From assembly GCA_024516155.1 (NCBI GenBank), contig JAJJXM010000010.1:248001-312000 (forward strand): a stretch of DNA of 64,000 bases. Reading direction: 5' to 3'. This DNA is from Pyronema omphalodes. Its lineage: Eukaryota > Ascomycota > Pezizomycetes > Pezizales > Pyronemataceae. Positions within the stretch are counted from its first letter, which is position 1, and each line of letters opens with the position of its first letter. Both the position numbers and the translations under genes were made by a program. Shown one piece after another: positions 17,295 to 26,615 of the stretch. The notes beneath the pieces are model-generated. The model was not told where the DNA came from. It did no database searches and was given only the letters and a program-made list of their open reading frames with translations.

Positions 17295-17302
17295 AGCCCT
17301 AA
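17295..17302 (+). promoter_or_regulatory. AGCCCTAA box
   Basis: Perfect AGCCCTAA about 50 bp upstream of the RPS20 start codon, paired with the inverted copy at 17156. Confidence 0.5.
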
Positions 17303-17346
17303 TAATCAGAAAAAAAAATCTAATTTCCTTGTCCTATCTACCAAAA

Positions 17347-17839
17347 ATGTCTTACAACAAGCCAGGAAAGGACGACTTTGGGGAGGGCCCCAAGATGCAC
17401 CGTATCCGCATCACCTTGAGTTCCCGTCATGTCCAGGCACTTGAGAAGGGTATGTTTTCTATCCACGATTACCTCAACTACTCCAGCTTCACTGGCACTA
17501 TTAAATATGTGGAATAATCGCTAATTGAAGCTCTTGATAGTCACCACTGACCTTCTTGAACGTGCCAAGTCCAAGAACCTCCGTATTAAGGGTCCCGTCC
17601 GTCTTCCTACCAAGACTCTTAAGATTACTACCCGCAAGACCCCTTGCGGTGAGGGTTCCAAGACTTGGGATATGTATGAGATGAGAATTCACAAGCGTCT
17701 TATTGAGTAAGCTACATCTTCGAGCTCTGTGGGTTAAACACTAATGGTGCATAGCCTTAACGCCCCCACCGAAACTGTCAAGCAGATTATCGTCAACATC
17801 GAGGCTGGTGTTGAGGTTGAGGTTACTATCGCTGCTTAA
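17347..17839 (+). CDS. RPS20: 40S ribosomal protein S20 (uS10)
   Basis: Small-subunit head protein, homologous to bacterial S10. The exons are 17347-17449, 17541-17706 and 17755-17839, giving 354 nt and 117 residues, normal for S20. The N-terminus [20 protein letters not shown] leads into [14 protein letters not shown]. Exon 2 carries [20 protein letters not shown] and [15 protein letters not shown]. Exon 3 ends in [18 protein letters not shown]. The introns are 91 and 48 nt with GTATGT/TAG and GTAAGC/TAG ends. The start lies in an A-rich context (ACCAAAAATG), as in highly expressed fungal genes. The divergent neighbour is RPS16. Confidence 0.97.
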
Positions 17840-18243
17840 GGAATTTATGTTTCGGATAACGGATACCTTTTCATACCTTTCAAAAAATAGGAGCGAGGTG
17901 GGGTTTGTACCGGATGTATTTGACAAATAACAAAAGTGCTGGCGTTGTTTCATCATGATTGCCATCTGTGGAACCAGGACGTAGAATTTTTCCGATATGT
18001 AGATATACATAGCTTGACGGTAAGATAAACCCAACCAGTAGAGCTTTTTTCGCCCTCCCACTCAAAGCCCCGAAGCTCAAGGCTCGCGGTATTACATAAC
18101 CTTCTCCGTGATCCTTCCCAGCAGAGCCGCAGAGCTCAAGAGGCGCTACTCTAGAGTCGATCCGTCGCCTAGTCGCGTCAACTCTAGACCGCATGACAAG
18201 GCTGCAAGCATCCACAGCCCCACTACTGCACCCCACCATCTCG
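17840..18243. other. Intergenic region between RPS20 and the ATS1-like gene
   Basis: 404 bp with no recognisable gene. An in-frame ATG at 18193 sits here, upstream of the preferred ATS1-like start. Confidence 0.6.
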
Positions 18244-19284
18244 ATGCTCTTCTCCTTTGGATCCAACGGCGGCGGCCAACTTTCTCTGGGGCACACCGAT
18301 GACACACATATTCCCCATCGTTGCAAGATCCCCACTTCCTTCCCTTCCATCCCACCAAAACAAATTGTCGCCGGCGGAAACCATACATTAGTCCTCTTTC
18401 CCTGCGGTACATTATTCGCCGCCGGATCCAACACCTATGGCCAATGCGGTTTACCTGTATCTGCGGGTACAACATTTACATCCTTCCAACTAATACCATC
18501 TCCCGGGGAAACAAAATGGAAACTAGTATCAGCCGGCTGGGATTTCAGTATTTTTGTAACCGACGATGATAAAATCTTTGTCTGCGGCATGGGAAGTAAA
18601 GGAGAATTAGGACTTGGAGAAAATCTAACCCAGACAGAATTACGGCGATTATCACAATTATGTCCGTCTGAAGAAAATAAAAAAGTAATAGATATTGCAT
18701 CTGGGATGTCTCACACCATTACGATTTTAGAGGATGGGACAATGTATGGATGGGGAGCTGCAAGGAAGGGACAGTTAGGAACCGGGGATGAAAAGGTTGT
18801 GAATATTCCCAGGAAAATAGAGGTGGAATTTAAGGTTGCAAAGGCGGTTTGTGGGAGGGAGTTTAGTTTTGTTGTTTCGGAGGATGGGGAAAGACATGAG
18901 GTTTTTGGAGGGGATCGGTTTGGAGTCAAGGCTGAGATGCCGGAGCAGGGGGGATTAAAGGGTTGGAAGTTAGTGGGAAGTTGCTGGGGGAGTGTAGTGG
19001 TGCTTATGATGGATGGTTCGATTAAGGCTTGGGGGAGGAATGATAAAGGACAGCTCCCACCGGGAGGGTTGAAGGATGTGAGGAGTTTTGCGATTGGGAG
19101 TGAGCATGGAGTTGCAATTGCGGGTGATAGGTTGGTGGCATGGGGATGGGGAGAGCATGGGAACTGCGGAAATGAGGAAGGTGGCGATATTAAAGGAAAG
19201 GTACATGAGGTAAAGGTGGATGGAGATGGAGAGTTAATGATGGTTGGTGCTGGGTGTGCTACGAGTTGGGTGTGGAAGGCATAA
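18244..19284 (+). CDS. ATS1: RCC1-repeat protein, ATS1-like
   Basis: A seven-bladed RCC1-type beta-propeller protein of 346 residues in one exon. Blade motifs recur: LFSFGSNGGGQLSLG, LFAAGSNTYGQCGLP, IFVCGMGSKGELGLG, MYGWGAARKGQLGTG, IKAWGRNDKGQLPPG and LVAWGWGEHGNCG. The short single-domain layout beginning at the first blade fits yeast Ats1 (alpha-tubulin suppressor). Ats1 partners Kti11/Dph3 in diphthamide synthesis and Elongator-dependent tRNA wobble modification. An in-frame ATG at 18193 would add 17 residues unlike the family, so 18244 is preferred. A nuclear RCC1-like role cannot be excluded, but Ran-GEF RCC1 proteins are longer. Confidence 0.8.
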   Translation: MLFSFGSNGGGQLSLGHTDDTHIPHRCKIPTSFPSIPPKQIVAGGNHTLVLFPCGTLFAAGSNTYGQCGLPVSAGTTFTSFQLIPSPGETKWKLVSAGWDFSIFVTDDDKIFVCGMGSKGELGLGENLTQTELRRLSQLCPSEENKKVIDIASGMSHTITILEDGTMYGWGAARKGQLGTGDEKVVNIPRKIEVEFKVAKAVCGREFSFVVSEDGERHEVFGGDRFGVKAEMPEQGGLKGWKLVGSCWGSVVVLMMDGSIKAWGRNDKGQLPPGGLKDVRSFAIGSEHGVAIAGDRLVAWGWGEHGNCGNEEGGDIKGKVHEVKVDGDGELMMVGAGCATSWVWKA

Positions 19285-19405
19285 TAATATTGGCAAGTTC
19301 GATAACAATAATGGACCCTACGTATGGAGATTCATCTCTGATGAGGCACTGGCGCCCAAAGATTTCCTGCTAGGGATTAGTACCTGCTTTAAAATTCTCA
19401 TCTTC

Positions 19406-19441
<36 letters not shown>

Positions 19442-19625
19442 CCACCAGCAAGAAAATATCACGACAGTCATACAGGATATCATAAATACTAAATGCAACT
19501 TTCATAAACACATACAGACACACCCTTTAACGTCTCTGGGTAACCACGGGTCAAAATCTATGAAAATTCGTACGAGAAAAAGCACACCCTAACTCCACGC
19601 CCAATCCAATCCATCCAAACTACTT
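19285..19625. other. Convergent 3' gap between ATS1-like and MES1
   Basis: 341 bp holding the two 3' UTRs and the A31 tract. No gene is seen. Confidence 0.6.
19408..19438. repeat. A31 homopolymer
   Basis: An uninterrupted run of about 31 A residues, 124 bp after the ATS1-like stop, in the 3' convergent gap with MES1. It may be an ordinary microsatellite. Flanks show no obvious target-site duplication that would mark a retroposed copy. Confidence 0.85.
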
Positions 19626-22288
19626 TTAAGCACTGGGTCCTCTGACCTCAACCTCCTTTACCACCTTAGCCTCCTCGGCCTTGGGTGCCTCGCCCTCCTT
19701 AGGCTTCTCGGCGGCCTTCTTGGCCTTCTTCTTCTTGGCCTTCTTGTCATCAACGGGGGCAGCCTCCTGCTTTCCTCCGTACCGCGCCTTCCACTCCTCC
19801 TCCTGCTTCTCATCGATTCTGCTGAAGAGGTAGGCAGCCTTTCCGATAACATGACCGGGAAGAAGGTCATCGGGAGTCCAAGAGTCAGGAATAGAACGCA
19901 TGGGAGCGTTAAGCTGCTCGCAGATAGCCTGGGCAGTAGCGGGCATGAAGGGGTATACAATAGCAGAAAGCAAGTAGATAAGGTTAAGACCGTATCCAAC
20001 GACGGCAGCAGCCTTGTCGGGGAAGTTGTTGAAGAGGTTGTTGTCGAGCTTGTTGTCCTGAAGGAAACGGTTACCCTCACCGGAAATAAGCATGACCTTC
20101 TCCAAAGCAGCACGGATGTGGACAGCCTCCATCTCCTCGTTGTAGGATGCCAACAAGGTGTTGATCTGCTCCTTGTAGGGAGCGAAGGCAGGGTCGTTGA
20201 TAACCTTGGTGTAGTCGGGGATGACACCGGCATACTTGGCGTTGACGAACTTGATGATACGGTTAACGAAGTTACCGAAGTTGGCGAGGAGCTCGGAGTT
20301 GTTCTTGGTAACAAAGTCCTTCCAGACGAACTGGGTGTCTCCGGTCTCGGGACGGGAAGAGAGGAGGTAGTAACGCCAGACCTGGGATTATTAGTTTGTA
20401 ATATCAAAAGTTTTGGAATATCATCTTACACTTGGAGGAACACCGGTGTCCTGTGCATTGTTACCGAAAACACCAACACCTCTGGACTTGGAGAACTTTC
20501 CACCCTCGTACTGGAGGTACTCAGTGGTGCTGAGATGGTGCAACATGGTCCAGTCGTTGTCACGAGTTCCAAGCTGGGAAGCGGGGAAGACAACGGTGTG
20601 GAAAGGAACATTGTCCTTACCCATGAACTGGTAAAGCTTGACATCGTCCTTAGCTCTCCACCACTTCTCCCAGTCCTTAGTGTAGTTGGCAGTGATGGAA
20701 ACATATCCGATACAAGCATCGAACCAGACGTAGAGAACCTTCTTCTCGTATCCGGGAAGAGGAACGGGGGTACCCCAGGAGAGGTCACGAGTGATACAAC
20801 GCTGCTTCAATCCCTCCTTCAACCAAGACTCGGTGATGATCTTTCCGTTCTTGGACCACTGTCCATCCTCAGCAGACTTGGTGCTCCACTCCTTAACCTC
20901 GCTCTCCAACTTGTCAAGCTGCAAGAAAATGTGGCGAGAGTCGCGCTGAACGGGGGTGTTTCCATCGAGCTTGCAACGGGGCTTAACAAGCTCAAGGGGG
21001 TCGAGAAGCTGTCCACATCCATCACACTGGTCTCCACGGGCATCCTCGTAGCTACACTTGGGGCAAGTTCCCTCGACGAAACGGTCGGCAAGGAAACGCT
21101 CGTGGTTCTCACAGTAAAGCTGGGTCATGGACTCCTCAACCAAGAATCCGTTCTGGTTGAGCTTCATGAAGATATCCTGGGAAATAACGGTCTGCTGCTC
21201 AGTCGTAGTACGTCCAAAATAATCAAATCCAATATCGAACCACTTGTAAATACCCTGGTGAAGGGCATTGTACTTGTCGCAAAGCTCACGGGGAGTGCAT
21301 CCCTCCTCAAGAGCCTTAGTCTCAGTTGCGGTTCCGTACTCGTCAGTTCCACAAATGTATAGAGCGTTGTAGTTGCGAGCCTTGCAGTATCTCGCAAAAG
21401 CATCGGCACTGAGAACGGATCCGATGATGTTACCCAAGTGAGGGACGTTGTTTACGTAGGGTAGGGCAGAGGTAATAAGAATGTTCTTCTGGCCAGGGAT
21501 GGGAAGACTGCGCCAAAATTAGTCTTATATCTACACTGCGAGAAGGCCAGGGAAACACACATATCCTCTCCCTCCTTGGGGATCTTCATCTGAACATCAG
21601 GCTTGAGCTTCTGAATCATCTCTCTGGGGGTGTTGTCCTCAACAGCAGTTGCGCTCTCCTTCTTAGCACCCTTGCTGATCTTGGTGGGCTTGACAGTAGT
21701 CAAAGCAGCAACCTTCTCGATTCCAGACTTTGCCCATTGAGTGTTGAGGACCTTTACGAACCAAGCGGACAGCGCAGGGTGGGTGTCGACCTTAGCGGTG
21801 GACGCAACATCGTAAAGAGTCGCAAAGAATGCAATCTCAGCAGGGCTAGGGACCTCGGTGGTGAGAGCTGCCTTCGCAATAGCAGATTCTGCGACAGTAA
21901 GAGCCTCCTCCGACTTCTTAGCTACCAAAGATGCAAGAATGCTCTCCTCAAACTCAAGCAAAGCGTTGTCCTTCAGTAGTTCCTCCCCGGTCTTTCCCCA
22001 GGGCTTAGATCCGATAGCGGCGAAGTAGCGAACGATGGCATTTGCCTCGATGAGAGACTTGTGCTCCTTGGGGGCCTCAAGCTTAACGATGCTCTCTCCG
22101 GGAGCTGTTGTGCCAAATCCGTTGTTAGCAACAGACCTTCCCCCAGAGCGGATCTATGATATACCAGTGGAGTACTGCAACTGGACCTCGAAAGCCGCAG
22201 CGGCCAAGCAGACCTTGAGAGCGGCGGTGAAAGCAACAGAGCCTTTCTCGGCAGGGACGGGAATGTCCAACTTCAACGAGGTCGTCAT
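19626..22288 (-). CDS. MES1: Methionyl-tRNA synthetase, cytosolic
   Basis: Class I synthetase that charges initiator and elongator tRNA-Met. The exons are 22288-22165, 22104-21561, 21507-20430 and 20381-19626, giving 2502 nt and 833 residues. The N-terminal 220 residues form a GST-like appendix, as in yeast Mes1, where it docks on Arc1. The catalytic fold follows: the HIGH-type motif HLGN at about residue 246, a four-Cys zinc knuckle (CPKC..CDGC, about 371-387), and KFSKS at about 560-564 as the KMSKS motif. An anticodon-binding domain comes next. The tail is Lys/Glu-rich ([14 protein letters not shown]), not an EMAP-type tRNA-binding domain. No mitochondrial presequence is visible. Intron 2 uses a GTGTGT donor. 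Confidence 0.96.
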
Positions 22289-22896
22289 TTGCGCTGGGTA
22301 CAATCTACTTCAGAGATTGGTGGGTTTCGGGCAGAGTTCTAGCACGACTTTAAAACGCTTTGATTTTGTCGTGCGCCGTAGACCGTGAGCGTATGCGATT
22401 GGGAGTTGCTTGATGATGTGCGACTGTCACCACGGCGAAGGAAATCGTATGAGTCGTTGACGCGGGGAAGAAACCAGAGTAAATATGACTACACTGCTTT
22501 CAGGTAGCACCGACGTGCCCCGCGCTGCGGCTCTTTTGACGTCCCTTAAAGTTTAACGCAAACATCAAGCTTCCGCGATTGGAAGGTTCAAGGGCCATGA
22601 CGTTTAGAGGAGCTCGGTTAAAGGCGATGCCCGTAGGTTATGGCATTAAATATCCATGGTAAAATTGTCGCGTAAATATTGACGACAAACTTATGAGTGG
22701 TCTAGTTCGTAGAAAGCGACGGCTCTGGGTTGAAACCAGGATTATGAGATGTTTTGTTTTAAACAATTAATCGCTATTCTTATCTGTTTGCGAAATTATT
22801 AGATTACATAACTGCAACCAGAGGTTCGACAAAATAAATATAAAGTCAACTATCAAAAAAAACTTCTCAGGCATACGTACGCATCAGTTAAGAAGT
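22289..22896. other. MES1 upstream region
   Basis: About 600 bp containing the MES1 promoter. A GACTGTCAC word at about 22423 only resembles the ribosomal protein gene box. No gene was recognised. Confidence 0.55.
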
Positions 22897-22901
22897 AAAA
22901 A
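22897..22901 (-). terminator. Pol III terminator, T5
   Basis: Five T residues on the minus strand, starting one base (the discriminator A) after the tRNA acceptor stem. Confidence 0.75.
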
Positions 22902-22902
22902 T

Positions 22903-22981
22903 GATTCAGCCGGGATTCGAACCCGGGTCGAGCGCAGAATGCTATTGGCAAGCGCTCATGATACCCCTACACTACTGAATC
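22903..22981 (-). tRNA. tRNA, probably Gly(GCC), with a short intron
   Basis: A 79-nt cloverleaf on the minus strand. The 7-bp acceptor stem is GATTCAG/CTGAATC. The D-arm region TAGTGTAGGGGTATCAT is typical of Gly/Asp/Glu tRNAs. A 5-bp T stem CCGGG/CCCGG closes the TTCGAAT loop. The anticodon arm is a 6-bp GAGCGC/GCGCTC stem with a 16-nt loop containing TTGCCAA. This is best read as anticodon GCC with an intron of about 9 nt after position 37. A T5 terminator follows. The isotype call is moderate because the long loop leaves other readings. Confidence 0.75.
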
Positions 22982-23488
22982 GATGTTAAAATAGATAATT
23001 TAGTGTATACAAAGTTAGTATATTATACGTATGTCTATCCAAGCAACATCTTTTAGTCTCCGTCGGAGAGTAGCTGTCCTTTCCCGACGAAACCTGTGGA
23101 AAAAAGTGTATAAATCAAGCACGGAGAGGTTAACCAAAAGTAATAAATGGACACGTTCACCGAGAGTGGTGACAGAAGACTTTGTGGGTGATGTGCGGTG
23201 ATACAACGCAACGACCGACGCTATCAGCGCTAAGAACGCTGCAAACAGTGGCTGAGACACCGCCGAAGCAGACCACCACGGCGCTCAGATACAAGACGGC
23301 GGAGTCACAGGAGAATTCTCTCTGCTCGCTCCTCCTTTTTACCACATAAAGTGGTTTGAATTCGGATATCTTTACCTCACCCGTTTCTAAGAGTCCAACT
23401 AGCGCACTTCCAGCCTTGTACTGGCGCACCGCTGCGGAAGATGATCAGTGGCACCGCACTAGTCCACAGTGGTGATAGTTGGTGATAG
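22982..23488. other. Region between the tRNA and a possible gene
   Basis: Overlapping short frames on the minus strand, including a hydrophobic stretch PLFAAFLALIASVVALYHR around 23200-23260. I could not fit a convincing spliced model or name a family. Confidence 0.4.
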
Positions 23489-23714
23489 CTAGGAACCCCC
23501 TTTCTTTTTCTTCAGAGGCTCGCCCTCGGGAGCAGGGGCTAGAACTAAATCACGGACTCGTATATCGGTACCGGAATTCGGAAACTCTTGGGCATCTTCT
23601 GGGGTAAATTTGGAAAAAAATATTTTGTCGAGTGGACCGGGATTTGAGGAGATTGAATGGGCTATGTATGGTATTTTGGAGGAGTAAACGCAACGTATTG
23701 TTCTTGGGTTGCAG
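23489..23714 (-). CDS. Possible terminal exon of an unidentified gene
   Basis: An open frame ends at TAG 23491-23489. It begins after an acceptor-like CATAG at 23719-23715. It reads CNPRTIRCVYSSKIPYIAHS and then ISSNPGPLDKIFFSKF, and ends in the lysine-rich tail EGEPLKKKKGGS. Upstream on the same strand, about 23850-24040, a second open stretch reads TIPVEYPTHCNTV...GVNAVHCRLRALPSGSTGKN and meets a possible GTATTT donor. Together they suggest a small multi-exon gene, but I could not close the model or recognise a family, and antisense frames are also open here. Confidence 0.3.
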
Positions 23715-24415
23715 CTATGATATATTTATATTCCCGAGGAGAAGGAATTGGTAAAGAACCTCGCTTGGAGAAGCCATGAGGGGATTTGAACTATGGAATT
23801 GACTATCACGATTCCGGACGCCGTTTCTTTAGCTGGAGAAACAGAGCGTGGAAATACCTATTCCGATCGAGGCGGTGTTTTTTCCGGTGGAACCGGATGG
23901 TAAAGCTCTCAGACGACAGTGGACAGCGTTAACACCCATGGGCGATCGGGGCATTGAGCGAACTGTGTTGCAGTGGGTCGGGTACTCTACCGGGATGGTG
24001 ATAAATTGTCGATTGGCGCTGTTTTACGATTCCACCCACGGTCAGACTGGAGTTTCCCCCCCATCCCGCAAAATCATAATTCTAGGCAAAATTGGTGAAA
24101 CCGGGATGCGAATTTGGTGCTCCTGCCAGATCAGGTCTGACTATGTTTCCTTCTAGTAAATCCGTAAATAGGTTGGACAGTAGAAGAAGAGTCGCACGGG
24201 ATATAAACTTGCCAGAACACCCACCGTAGCAGTTTCAACAACAGTTCGACCAAAAGCCACACCGGCATTATCACTCATTTACAAGCTATACACTCATTTG
24301 ATTCAACCTATACATTCACTTAAAAGGTTTGTTTGCATTGATATGTATCAAAATGGATTTTTTCCATTGGATTATGGGTCCAATTTACTAACTGAAGAGA
24401 ATATTTAGACCAACA
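23715..24415. other. Unresolved region and promoter of the surface-protein gene
   Basis: The left part may hold upstream exons of the unidentified minus-strand gene. The right part is the promoter of the GPI-type protein, with a TATAAA at 24202-24207 about 210 bp before its ATG. Confidence 0.4.
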
Positions 24416-25915
24416 ATGAAGACGAGTTTTTCAATTTTATTGGCCCTTGCTTTGGGGGCTGCGGCGGAGTACGATCGTGAGAAGGGCGGTCAATGGAATG
24501 GCCAGAGCCAGGAGGTTCACTCAGACTGGGAGCACCATGAACACGACCACCAAGGATGGGAAATGCAACACCAGAGTTGGGAGCACCAAAAGACTGAATG
24601 GAATTCCCAATGGCAACAAGCACAAGCTCCAGCATGGGAACAACCGACTTCACCTCAATCAGGATCCGAAATGGAGTTATCAGTCGCATCGACCCCACAG
24701 GCAGCTCCTGCTCCTCCTCCAGCTCCAGCTCCAGCTGCCCCTGCCCCACCTGCTTCAGTGGCAGTAGCAGAGGTTCCGTCATCTGTTGCCCCAGTAGAGA
24801 CACCAACTTCCACCTGGACTCCTCCTGCTGCCCCCTCAGTTGCACCTCCCGTAGAGACTCCTTCTGCACCTCCAGCTGCACCAACTGTCACTCCTCCCGT
24901 GGACACAACCGCCGCTCCTCTCACCACCGCAGCTCCTAGCCCTACTTCCACCTACACAACCACCTATGAAACCTGCATCACCTACCCCACAATCCACAGC
25001 AGTGCCCAGAGCACTTTCACCACCTGGACCACCAGATGGGAGACCCACACCAGAACCGTTATTGGAACCTCAACTGTCTGGGTAGACCCCACACCTGTTC
25101 CCGGAGCTCCCGCCTGGTCTGAAGCTCCTGCCGCTCCTGCTGCCCCCGCAGCTCCTGCCGCCCCCGCCCCCGCCTGGTCTGAGGCACCTGCAGCTCCTTC
25201 TGCTCCTGGTGCTTCTCCTGCCGCTCCCGCTCCTGCAGCTCCATCAGCACCAGCTGCCGAAGCCCCCGCCGCCCCCGCAGCACCAGCAGCTCCTGAATCC
25301 CCCGCCGCACCAGCTCCTGAATCACCCGCAGCACCAGCTCCTGAAGCCCCCGCAGCACCAGCTCCTGAAGCCCCCGAAGCTCCAGCTGCACCAGAATCCC
25401 CTGCCACCCCCGTAGCCGCAGCCCCCGTCAGTTTCGAGACCCACCAAACCGTTCTAACCTCCTACATCCCCTTCATGACAACCTTTGCCGGTGCCGACGG
25501 ACAGTTGCACACCACGGAACTAACCTCCACCCACTGGATTACCAAGAACGTAGTCTCCACCATTACACCCGTTGAGACCAAAGCTCAGCAGACAGCCGAA
25601 CCAGTATCCTCAGCGGCACCCTCAGCAACTGCGGAAGCCACCGCAGAGGCTACATCCGTTGAATCCAGCACCCCTGAGAATCCTAAGGAGACATCTACCC
25701 CGGAGTCAACGACCGAGAAACCCACGACAACTTCCAGTTCAAGTTCAACTACGAAGACGTCGTCGACTACTACTAGCAGTAGCACAACGGAGGAACCTAC
25801 ACCTACCAAGACTCCAACCCCAGAGCCAAAGTTTGCTAATTCCGGTATGAGGAAGGGAGTTTCAGTTGGTGTTGCTATGGGAGTTGCTGCGGCGGCGGTT
25901 GTTGCGTTCTTTTAA
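24416..25915 (+). CDS. Secreted Pro/Ala-rich, probably GPI-anchored surface protein
   Basis: A 499-residue single-exon protein. Residues 1-18 are a signal peptide (MKTSFSILLALALGAAAEY). Residues 25-70 are His/Trp/Gln-rich (HSDWEHHEHDHQGWEMQHQ). Long Pro/Ala tracts follow, including APAPESP/APAPEAP octamer-like repeats at about 290-340. Two more ordered Thr-rich segments (TYTTTYETCITYPT and THQTVLTSYIPFMTTF) flank the repeats. Next is a Ser/Thr/Glu-rich stalk suited to O-mannosylation. The C-terminus has a small-residue cleavage site after FANSGM and a hydrophobic tail VGVAMGVAAAAVVAFF, as in GPI attachment signals. This layout fits a cell-wall mannoprotein or adhesin-like protein. Its function is unknown, and antisense open frames here are by-products of the biased composition. 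Confidence 0.85.
   Translation: MKTSFSILLALALGAAAEYDREKGGQWNGQSQEVHSDWEHHEHDHQGWEMQHQSWEHQKTEWNSQWQQAQAPAWEQPTSPQSGSEMELSVASTPQAAPAPPPAPAPAAPAPPASVAVAEVPSSVAPVETPTSTWTPPAAPSVAPPVETPSAPPAAPTVTPPVDTTAAPLTTAAPSPTSTYTTTYETCITYPTIHSSAQSTFTTWTTRWETHTRTVIGTSTVWVDPTPVPGAPAWSEAPAAPAAPAAPAAPAPAWSEAPAAPSAPGASPAAPAPAAPSAPAAEAPAAPAAPAAPESPAAPAPESPAAPAPEAPAAPAPEAPEAPAAPESPATPVAAAPVSFETHQTVLTSYIPFMTTFAGADGQLHTTELTSTHWITKNVVSTITPVETKAQQTAEPVSSAAPSATAEATAEATSVESSTPENPKETSTPESTTEKPTTTSSSSSTTKTSSTTTSSSTTEEPTPTKTPTPEPKFANSGMRKGVSVGVAMGVAAAAVVAFF
25135..25400. repeat. Pro/Ala-coding minisatellite
   Basis: Imperfect short repeats of GCTCCTGCAGC- and CCCGCAGCACCAGCTCCTGAA-type units inside the surface-protein gene encode (A/P)-rich repeats. 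The 24-bp unit around 25300-25380 is the most regular. Confidence 0.7.
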
Positions 25916-26615
25916 GTTGATCTGAAGTCGTAATAATTAGTATAAGCAGTCAGGGGAGCCAGATGGGGTCAGTTGTTGGTTTTTAGTTTTGCATTTGAGA
26001 TGGGCTAGAAAATGACGTTATGTCACAGTGTGTTTACTACTGTTAGAATGGATGGATATGCATAGCATGAAGGTTATTTTGGAATATAATAGCATTTATT
26101 AGTGGTTTTTTGGGTAATAGGGGATGGTAAGGGGGTAGTAGGGGAGGGGAAAGAAAGGGGAAAGGGGTGAGCATTGTATATAATATTATGTGTGCCGTAA
26201 TTGGAGCGTAAATTGAAAGTTGCGTGAAAACCCATTTATATTCCTTTCAGATATTTCATGTGAGAATGGAAGGTCAATCACAAATGAGCACTCGACTTAT
26301 CCGCGCAACCCTTCTTGGAATAACCCCTGTAAATTTATCGTTTGTTTTGTTCACTCCCCAAGTTCATATTGGAAACCTCAAGTTTCTGATAGAAAAAAAA
26401 AATGTATATATCGTAGTTACCAAGTAACAACAAAGCCATGAACTTTTTGTGATTGTAACCAGACAGAACCCTCAAACTCCATAATATAAAAAAGGAAAAA
26501 AAAAAACCAAAGGTATGTGAAAAAAAAAATGCTAGAAACCAAAAAGGAGAAGAAAACAAAACCAACGTACAACCGTACAACCCTGAGCCCTCTATTACCC
26601 ATCTATTTTATTTCA
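25916..26615. other. Convergent 3' gap between surface protein and RPC40
   Basis: 700 bp with GGGG-rich and A-rich tracts (A8-A10 at 26393-26530). No gene was recognised. Confidence 0.6.

Larger units (their letters stand above)
16430..17346. promoter_or_regulatory. Divergent RPS16/RPS20 promoter region
   Basis: A 917-bp gap between the start codons of two oppositely oriented ribosomal protein genes. It carries TGTGACTG at 16572, AGCCCTA at 16594, TTAGGGCT at 17156 and AGCCCTAA at 17295. No gene was recognised inside. Confidence 0.6.

Noticed and set aside
19851..21362. A 503-codon open frame on the + strand, antisense to MES1
   Set aside because: It mirrors the codon bias of MES1 and has no recognisable domain. 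The minus strand has HIGH, zinc-knuckle and KMSKS motifs and consistent introns.
23768..23800. A TTCAAATC word resembling a tRNA T-loop
   Set aside because: The flanking bases do not pair into a T stem, and no acceptor or anticodon arm is present.
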